Assembly (NCBI GenBank): GCA_021030905.1
Contig: JAGFMI010000026.1
Location: forward strand, 434,001-498,000
Length of the DNA stretch: 64,000 nt
Origin: Pyrenula massariospora
Taxonomy: Eukaryota; Ascomycota; Eurotiomycetes; Pyrenulales; Pyrenulaceae
Direction of reading: 5' to 3'
Shown here piece after piece: positions 56,466 to 64,000 of the stretch. Numbering within the stretch: position 1 is the first letter of the stretch; each line of letters starts with the position of its first letter. The notes under the pieces were generated by a model. The model searched no databases. It saw nothing but the letters and a program-made list of their open reading frames with translations, and was not told where the DNA came from. The position numbers and the translations under genes are program-made.

Positions 56466-59400
56466 ATGAGGCACAGGAAGGAAAAGGGTGATGATCCAGA
56501 GAAGGACCTCGAGAACACTGATCCCAACAAGCAGACGCGAATTTCTTTTGCCGACGGGTGGAATCCCGACCAGGATGACGGCGAGTACGCGAACCTCGTT
56601 CGCTACATCTCCACCTATCGCGATCGGAGATTTTCTCGAGCTGGCTCGGTCAGTCAAGCCAGCGGTGGTGAGGAAGATGAGAGCAAGCCCAAGATCCCAT
56701 GGTACAAGCCATGGCTGAAGCTCTCGCATCAAAGGGCCGACCCAGCTGAGACCTGGGAGGTTCCCTACGAATGGCTCTCGACGGAAATTCGGACGGGTCT
56801 CACGTCTGCCGAAGTCACTTCACGCCGGAAAAAGGCTGGCTACAACGAGCTGACAACGGAGAAAGAGAACATGTTCCTCAAATTCCTCGGCTATTTCCAA
56901 GGCCCCATTCTTTATGGTGAGTTCCGGTTCCAGGCGTTCGTGTCGCGTCAAACCTGACGCGTTCTAGTTATGGAACTTGCTGTTCTTCTTGCAGCTGGTC
57001 TGCGGGATTGGGTAGATTTCGGTGTCATCATCGGAATTCTGATGCTCAATGCCATTGTCGGTTGGTATCAGGAAAAACAGGCTGCCGATGTGGTTGCCAG
57101 TCTGAAAGGCGATATTGCCATGAAAGCACATGTTGTTCGTGATGGCCATGAACAAGAGATTCTCGCTCGTGAACTTGTTCCTGGAGACATTGTAAGCTCA
57201 CAAAGCTGGCTACTGTTCGAATGAACTGTTGACGATTATAGCTCATTATGGAAGAAGGCTCTGTCGTCGCCGGCGAGGCTCGTTTGATTTGCGATTACGA
57301 CAATCCAGAGGCCTACCACGAGTTCCGCGCCATGATGGACGACCCTGAAGAACACTTCAACAAGAACAAGACCGAGTCCGACGAAGAAGAGGAACATTCC
57401 GGCCACTCCATCATTGCCACCGACCAGTCAGCCATTACTGGTGAATCGTTGGCTGTCGACAAATTTATGGGCGATGTATGTTACTATACTACCGGCTGCA
57501 AGCGTGGTAAAGGGTACGGTCTCGTCATTGCTCCTGCTAGATTATCCTTTGTCGGAAAGACTGCTTCTCTCGTCCAAGGTGCAAAGGATCAAGGCCACTT
57601 CAAGGCCATCATGAATTCTATTGGGACAGCCTTACTCGTGCTGGTTGTTTTCTGGATCTTGGCGGCTTGGATCGGTGGTTTCTACCACCACTTGAAACTC
57701 GCAACCCCTGAGCACACTTCCATCAATTTGCTGCACTACGCTTTAATTCTGTTGATTGTTGGGGTGCCTGTTGGTCTTCCTGTGGTTACCACCACGACTT
57801 TGGCTGTCGGCGCTGCCTACCTTGCCCAACAGAAGGCGATCGTGCAAAAATTGACGGCTATCGAATCTCTTGCGGTGAGTGGTATTGACATTGTTAAGCA
57901 GCTATCGCTGACTTTTTTAGGGTGTCGATGTCCTTTGTTCGGACAAGACTGGCACCTTGACCGCAAATCAATTGACCATTCGCGATCCCTACGTTGCTGA
58001 AGGTGTCGACGTGAACTGGATGATGTGTGTAGCCGCCCTCGCGTCATCCCATAACTTGAAGGCTCTAGACCCTATCGACAAGATCACGATCCTTACGCTG
58101 AAGAGATTTCCCAAGGCCAGAGAAATGCTCCAACAAGGCTGGAAGACTGAGAAATACACACCTTTCGACCCCGTCTCCAAGCGTATCACCACTGTCTGCA
58201 CGTGTAATGGGGTGAGATGGACATTCTCAAAGGGCGCTCCTAAGGCCGTGCTGAGCATCGCTGAGTGCTCCGATGCGGTTGCCAAACATTACCGTGACAC
58301 CGCAGCTGATTTTGCCAAACGAGGCTTCCGTTCCCTTGGTGTGGCCTGTAAGAAGGGAGATGAGCCGTGGGAGGTTCTTGGAATGCTGGCCTTGTTCGAT
58401 CCGCCCCGTGACGACACTGCCCACACAATTGTTGAATCTCAGAATCTTGGTCTCTCCGTTAAAATGTTGACTGGTGATGCCATTGCCATTGCTAAGGAGA
58501 CCTGCAAGCTTCTTGCTCTGGGAACCAAGGTGTACAACTCTCAAAAGCTCATCGCCGGCGGACTTGCTGGCACTACACAGCATGACCTTGTGGAGAAGGC
58601 AGACGGCTTTGCCGAAGTCTTCCCTGAGCACAAATACCAAGTTGTTGAGATGCTGCAGCAACGTGGCCACCTAACCGCCATGACTGGTGATGGTGTCAAC
58701 GACGCGCCCTCATTGAAAAAGTCGGATTGTGGGATTGCTGTTGAAGGCGCTTCCGAAGCCGCGCAGGCTGCCGCCGATATTGTCTTCCTCGCCCCCGGTC
58801 TTAGCACAATCGTTGACGCTATTAAAGTTGCTCGCCAAATCTTCCAACGAATGAAGGCTTACGTTCAATACCGAATTGCCTTGTGTTTGCACTTGGAAAT
58901 CTACCTCGTGACATCCATGATCATTATCAACGAAACTATCCGCGTTGACTTGATCGTTTTCCTCGCCCTTTTCGCCGATCTTGCTACCATTGCTGTCGCT
59001 TACGATAATGCCCATTATGAACTTCGACCTGTCGAATGGCAATTACCCAAGATCTGGCTGATCTCCGTGGTCCTTGGTATCCTTCTCGCTGTTGGAACCT
59101 GGACGATGCGTGGATCGTTCTACCTTCCCAACGGTGGCCTCGTTGAAAACTTCGGTAACATTCAAGAGATGCTTTTCCTGGAAGTTTCCCTCACTGAAAA
59201 CTGGTTGATATTTGTAACTCGTGGTGGTCAAACTTGGCCCTCGTGGAAGCTCGTCGGCGCAATCCTCGGTGTCGACGCGATTGCTACAATATTCACCGCC
59301 TTTGGCTGGCTGTCTGGAAATCTCGAGGAAACGTCCGGAATGACGGTGCCCAAGGGTCATTTCCAAGAAACTGAGAATGGCCATGTCAGTATTGTCACAA

Positions 59401-59642
59401 TCGTCATCATCTGGGGTTATTCGATCGGTGTCACAATTGTCATTGCCATCGTCTATTACCTTCTCAACATGCTTCCAGGGCTCAACAATCTTGGGCGTGC
59501 CAAACGTTCGCACGCGGATACCCAGATGGAGAACATTCTCGGCCATCTTAGCAGGATCGCCATTGAACATGAGACTGATGTGCACGGCAAGAAGAAGTGG
59601 ATCTTAGGAACCAAAGCAACGGGAGAAGAAGAGGAAGACTAG
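56466..59642 (+). CDS. P3A plasma-membrane H+-ATPase, long isoform
   Basis: Proton pump that sets plasma-membrane potential and cytosolic pH. Exons 56466-56916, 56968-57191, 57242-57874 and 57921-59642; 1009 aa. Introns of 51, 50 and 46 nt have clear signals. DQSAITGES (actuator domain), GVPVGLPVVTTTTLAVGA (membrane segment 4), CSDKTGTLT with Asp444, KGAPKAVL, MLTGDAIAIAKETCKL and GDGVNDAPSLKKSDCGIAVEGA are intact. It is about 90 residues longer than typical Pma1: the N-terminus is long and acidic, and an acidic insert of about 40 residues lies before DQSAITGES. This fits the second Pma isoform (Pma2-like) of filamentous fungi rather than the main Pma1. The C-terminus ends in an acidic run. 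Confidence 0.94.
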
Positions 59643-60017
59643 AGAGTGTATGGTTGATGGAAGCAAAATTACGGAAGCTATTCGAAGCTGTGTGTTACCA
59701 TTTCTTTTGTTCTAATACACCAAATCTGATCTTACAGGATCAGCCTGTGACATAGGTGCATATATAGACCTAATACCCTATGCCGTACTTAAATTGATCA
59801 CTCCCTATATGGTTGCTTAGTACTCGTTCCGTAACGCAGAAATGCGGAGTTAGAGCGTGGCCGCATAGGCATAGTGCGTGTCCCTTGCTGCTCGCCCACT
59901 TCACGTTTCGGCTGCATGGGGAAGATGAGCGTTATCTGACAACCCAAGTCGAGGTAGCTTTTAAAGCTTTGAGGACGCCGGACCAGCGATCATGAGCTAG
60001 GCATAATCACCATAGAT
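59643..60017. other. Intergenic spacer
   Basis: 3' flank of the H+-ATPase gene and promoter of the short-chain dehydrogenase gene. No other signal. Confidence 0.4.
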
Positions 60018-60757
60018 ATGCCTACTGCTATCGTTACTGGAGCAAACTCTGGCATCGGCCATGCGTTCGCAGAGGTCTTGATCAAAGAGGTATGCAAGCC
60101 CTTCTTCTGTGATCCATTCTAACAACCTAGGGCTACGATGTGATAGCTGTGGACATCAAACTTGGCGAGAAGATCAACACGCTCGAATGTCTAAGGCAGG
60201 AGCTAGACGTGGGCTCTCCTAAGTCGATCGCTGCGTTCAAAGCAGGCGTTGGAGACAAGCCAATAGACCTCCTTCTCAACATCGCCGGTGTCATGTCGCC
60301 ATTCAGTACCGATGCCCTCTCTTCAGTCTCTCTGGACGTTCTTGAACACACGTTTACCACAAACACCTACGGCCCTCTTCTCCTTACCCAGGCGCTCCTA
60401 CCAAACGTACTAGCCGCTGCTTCGCCCGAACACCCAGCATATCTAGGCTTTATGTCTTCCCGAGTTGGCAGCATCGCAGATAACAGCACAGGAGGCTCGT
60501 ATGCCTATAGAGCATCAAAAGCAGCTCTCAATAGCATCTGCAAGTCCATGAGCGTGGAGCTGAAAGACAAGAATACCATCGTGGTCATCATGCACCCAGG
60601 ATTCGTCAAAAGTGGGTTGCTTCCAGGCGTACCTCCACATCCAGAGTCTGTGATGCCAGAGGAAGCGGCGGGAAAGCTGTGGAATGTATTGAAAGGCAAG
60701 ACTATAAATGATACGGGTAAGTTCTGGCATCGGGAAGGTTATGAATTGCCATGGTGA
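60018..60757 (+). CDS. Short-chain dehydrogenase/reductase
   Basis: NAD(P)-dependent oxidoreductase of the classical SDR family; substrate unknown. Exons 60018-60089 and 60131-60757 encode 232 aa. The intron is only 41 nt (GTATGC/TTCTAAC/CCTAG). Cofactor motif TGANSGIG is at residues 7-14; Asp32 at the end of the second strand suggests NAD preference. LLLNIAGV replaces the usual NNAG; Asn102 (TFTTNTYGP), a Ser at about 133-134 and Tyr150/Lys154 (YRASK) supply the catalytic residues. It resembles small fungal SDRs of the carbonyl-reductase/sniffer type. The first exon is short and would be missed if only the frame after the intron were used. Confidence 0.88.
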
Positions 60758-61854
60758 TGCTGGTGGGAGGGGTCATTTTGAATGTATTTTGAAAGCTCTA
60801 CATGTCTAAGAAATGGATATATTTTTTGAAGCGACGAATCTGCCTAGTGACATCCCGCTGGAGACATTTCTACCGAAGATGCTCGTGAGCGACTCTAAAT
60901 TTACAAAGTGGCTGACTGGATGCTTGTTCCGTGATAGAGATTTCCTATACTAGTTTCATCTAGCATCTTCATGCCTCAAGAAGTAATGAATTAGGCACTG
61001 AGACTAGCTTGTCCTTTAATTGGGCTACCTTTATCAAACTCAATGTGGAAATTGATCAATCAAAAAAAAATCGAGGCAGTTACTGCGCACGCAAATGCTG
61101 AAGAAAAGTGATAATTTGGCACCAGGTACTGTACTCAGGATGGACTTTCGGCTGGAGCAGTACATGGTTGTGTTGAACAAATCCAGCTACACTCAATCTG
61201 CCGGCAAAAATACCGTCGGAGCCGTACCGCGAGGTATCGACATATCTAAACTTCGAGCAAATCGGAATTCTCGGTATGATGATTTGATAGAAGATATAAA
61301 GTGATGAAAAACAGGAGGGGCTCCTTATTCGAGCCGTCTTGCGGGCGGAGACGGCAGGAGGACAGTGTCTCGAGTCCGAGGCTGTTTGGACTCTGTATCT
61401 TTATGGGAAACCTCGTTCCTTACAACACAACACTGAATGCTGGGCTCGGGATATTTCTGGTTGTCATGCCCTAGTCAATCAATGCTATGACTCATCGAGT
61501 CGATAGAATCACTGATATCTCCCATGCATTTCCTCGAACAGAACCAAGCCTTCGTACTGTACAATCGTTGGTGGGAAAACGCCACAAGCAATAAGCTCCC
61601 TCTCGTACATTTTCGAGAGAGCAAAAGTAACTACAGTTGGTTTTGAATTCTAAGAGGCTCTGCAAGATATTTCGTCCCCGCAATTTCTTCCTTCACATTA
61701 CATGTGCGCGTTAGGATGGTGTTGCATCCCTCTATGCTTTCCGCCTTGAGGTCTTTTCGAGTGTTTGGTTTAAATGCTGATCGTGAGCAAATTCTTGAAA
61801 CTTGATAAAATCTCTTCTGGTGGTTTTAGTGTGACTGCCCTCCCTGTCACCACT
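60758..61854. other. Gene-poor stretch before the GH43 fossil
   Basis: No supported gene. A 69-codon frame at 61095-61304 is unrecognised. The lost 5' part of the GH43 gene (signal peptide) may lie near 61734-61850 but could not be identified. Confidence 0.4.
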
Positions 61855-63129
61855 ATGGACTCCAAGGAACTTGTTACTCGTGCTGATCCCAGTCTTGTGG
61901 GATGACTAGAGGTCTTCCTTCTCAGTAAATAGCCGGAGGCATATTCCTACAGAAGTAATGGGAACAACGACACTTCCTTCAATGTTCGGAACAATGGCCT
62001 GCTAATTCTCACCCCGACTCTAGGTATGAAAGAGGTTCGTGATCCATCCATAATCAAAGGTGGTGGAAAAGAGGCAGGAAACAAAAGGTATAGCATTGGC
62101 ACAGACCTAGACATTGCAAACATGAGAGATCAGATAAGATTGCTTCGATCCAATACAATGTGGACGCTAATTTACTGAAGACTACCTAGGATGCATCTCA
62201 GCGGAAAAGCTCTCATTATCCATGTCTAGGAAAGCACCGGCTCGGTAAATTGGAGAACGTAGCGTCTTGTGAAGATTGGGAGCGACACGGCTGGAATTTG
62301 GTGGGCTCCTGATGCTATCTGGGATGCTGGCAAAGGCTTGTTACGATTTTTCTCCTACGTTGTTTGTACTAAAGACAAGTAGATCAATATATGGTCTTCT
62401 GGGCATTAAGATTTGTATGTCACCCGTCCAGACCAATCTGCGCCTTCTGACCTAAAGAATGGCGCTCTGCATCGGACACCGCACATTCTGGCTCTTCCAG
62501 CGCTGATGAGACTCGCTATGCTTATACTACTGTGGTCACAGGCCTATTAAATTTTAGCGGCCTCCACTGCCCCATGGCGTTTTACATACACGTACAATTC
62601 TTCCAGCCGGTTTCGACAGCTTATTCTGAAATATATACGTCTAATAACCAACATTACAGAAGACCCACTAAAATTTAATAGACCTGAGACGTAGTAATGA
62701 CTTCAAGAATTTCTCCGCTCCGCAAACATATATCAACGTTTCTTCTACCTCAGTGATCGATTTTGTGCTCCTTCCAATCAGCGGCAACATTTATGCGCGA
62801 TTTATCAAAAATGAAATGGCGACAAATGTGTATATGGAAAGCTCCGATACAGGTCTCTTTCGACTAAGGGGGAGGTACGGCATTTATCCACAATGAAGTA
62901 GAGGAACCGTACGTTCACTGGGACAATGCCACCCCTGAAAAGGCGAAACCTCTGCTCGATCACTTCGGTAGTGATGGATATCACCTTTTCACCTTGGCGA
63001 ACCTCAACACAATCGCCATGGGCGGATGCTGATCGCAAAAACTCCGCAACTAACTTGAGGAATGGGTCCGTCCTAGGCGTCACGCAAGCTCAATATAATG
63101 CTCTACAGGCCAAGTGGGGCCGAGGGTGA
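61855..63129 (+). pseudogene. Decayed GH43-type glycoside hydrolase gene
   Basis: Remains of a secreted five-bladed beta-propeller glycosidase (arabinanase/xylosidase-like). Pieces appear in the normal order: EVRDPSIIKGGGKEAGNKR and YSIGTDLDIANM (about 62034-62130), ESTGSVNW, AGIWWAPDAIWDAGKG (about 62285-62340), QYMVFWALRF, RYAY, NDFKNFSAPQTYINV (62696 onward), FIHNEVEEPYVHWDNATPEK, LLDHFGSDGYHLFT and NLRNGSVLGVTQAQYNALQA at the end. The conserved catalytic-Asp block RDPSI survives. In-frame stops lie at 61903, just before PEAYSY, after WTLIY, at V*ES and before RLVK; at least two frame changes follow (near 62865 and 63015), and a 168-bp transposon splits RYAY from NDFK. A relict intron seems to sit between AGKG and QYMVFWA. 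No function is likely. Confidence 0.82.
62527..62694. mobile_element. 168-bp MITE-like element with terminal inverted repeats
   Basis: The ends are inverted copies about 30 bp long: left begins CTACTGTGGTCACAGG and continues CTATTAAATTTTAG; the right end, read on the minus strand, begins CTACGTCTCAGG and continues with the same CTATTAAATTTTAG, with a 4-bp indel and a few changes. TA flanks both sides (62525-62526 and 62695-62696). Taking out the element plus one TA rejoins RYAY and NDFK of the GH43 remains in one frame, so this is a true insertion with TA target duplication, as in Tc1/mariner-type elements. The 100-bp core encodes nothing. Confidence 0.75.
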
Positions 63130-64000
63130 AAGGATGGTCCCACCAGAATTCGGATACACCGAAGTCATCGGTAAATGATACAGACACGGCCGATCTAGCG
63201 GATGTGACAATGCTGAGGACTCTCCTGTCATGTTGCTGCTTTGAAATAATATGTATGCCAGATGCATACCATGGTTGAGTCTATATCTTGTAGCTCCTTA
63301 GGCTCATTGCCATTGCGCGTGTAACGGCGTACCATGGGTCGTTAATCAATTGATCGGGAGACATTAAGGCCATTGTATAATGCTTCACTTTCCTCACGAT
63401 TCTGAGCTCGGAAATCATGTCTGAATCTCTTCTCGCTATGACTCTCATTCTGGCACGGCTCTGTAGCCCAATACCAGAGACATCCCTATATTCCGGGATC
63501 AGAGAATGAGACATCAGATTTTAGCTCTCATTCCATCGTACATTTGAATTTTTCATTGAGACACGGCGGATCAAATGTCTCCACATCGAACATAGAGGGT
63601 ATCTCGTTCAACGCAGTACAAATTACCGCTCGTTCAACGCCATCAGAAGGATGACTCTCAGTGGTAGCGCCATCCAACAAAGTAAGCTTGGATGAGCGGT
63701 GACCCTCCGTATTAGTAGTTTTCCATTGTTTGTTAACACTGTCAATCTGGCACCATAGCCGGATCACCAAGCCCGCGGTGCAGATCGACGCTCCTCCTCG
63801 CTGCGTACCATAACCTCGGTCTGAACGCGAATCCTCCCTATTTCGGGGTCCAGATGCTTTTGTATGCCTTGTTCCGCGCCATTGTGAGCCAAGCCCTTCA
63901 ATTCCACGTCACTAATGTTATCGAAATTACTTTCTTCATCGTTAGTTCGTTCGGACATGCGCGCAAAGCCAGTTTTCCCGCCAGAACTCCCAGTAGTATT
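63130..64000. other. Right-edge region with weak minus-strand open frames
   Basis: Three minus-strand frames (63281-63514, 63528-63770, 63764-63958) lie in a row. The last reads MSERTNDEESNFDNISDVEL...IGRIRVQTEVMVRSEEE, hydrophilic and protein-like, ending at 63764. It could be a small gene, an exon, or part of a decayed gene. No family is recognised and no clear splice joins the frames. Confidence 0.3.

Overview
The window comes from a filamentous ascomycete (Pezizomycotina). Genes are dense, on both strands, and broken by short introns (about 41-82 nt) with GT...CTAAC/CTGAC...AG signals. The protein set is fungal: a TOK-type K+ channel, plasma-membrane H+-ATPase, Yvc1-type TRP channel, Vac1/Pep7, Kti12, Efm7, a C2H2 regulator of Pezizomycotina type, a GMC oxidoreductase and a Spo71-like PH protein. 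The genus cannot be told from the sequence alone. Gene models were built by reading conserved protein blocks across splice sites by eye.

Layout. 1-7.3 kb (minus): the 3'-truncated TOK1 channel and the ER P5A ATPase Spf1. 7.7-12.1 kb (plus): glutaminyl-tRNA synthetase and the FYVE protein Vac1. 12.6-20.5 kb: a small Cys-rich protein, Efm7 methyltransferase, a small Pro/Gln/Ser-rich protein, Kti12 and a C2H2 transcription factor with a long leader. 22.9-29 kb: a DOPA-dioxygenase-like protein, a 925-aa disordered protein and a SAM methyltransferase. 29.2-35.1 kb (minus): Yvc1, eIF2-alpha and a secreted GMC oxidoreductase. 36-44.7 kb: a Vsb1-like SulP transporter, a glycolipid transfer protein, a Spo71-like protein and the Imp2 protease. 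45.9-52.4 kb: a large secreted protein of unknown function, a tartrate/D-malate dehydrogenase, a macrodomain protein and a PAT-type acetyltransferase. 56.5-60.8 kb: an H+-ATPase of the long isoform type and a short-chain dehydrogenase. 60.8-64 kb is decayed: it holds the remains of a GH43 glycosidase split by a small TA-flanked inverted-repeat transposon.

Most genes are unlinked housekeeping functions: ion and membrane homeostasis (TOK1, Spf1, Yvc1, Pma, Vsb1-like), translation (GlnRS, eIF2-alpha, Kti12, Efm7) and endosomal or lipid traffic (Vac1, GLTP, Spo71-like). I see no clear biosynthetic cluster, CRISPR array, tRNA or rRNA. The most unusual items are a start codon split by an intron (SPF1), a 23-nt microexon inside a zinc finger (VAC1), a GC-AG intron (DOPA-dioxygenase gene), the uncharacterised Kex2-site-bearing secreted protein, and the GH43 fossil with its transposon insertion.
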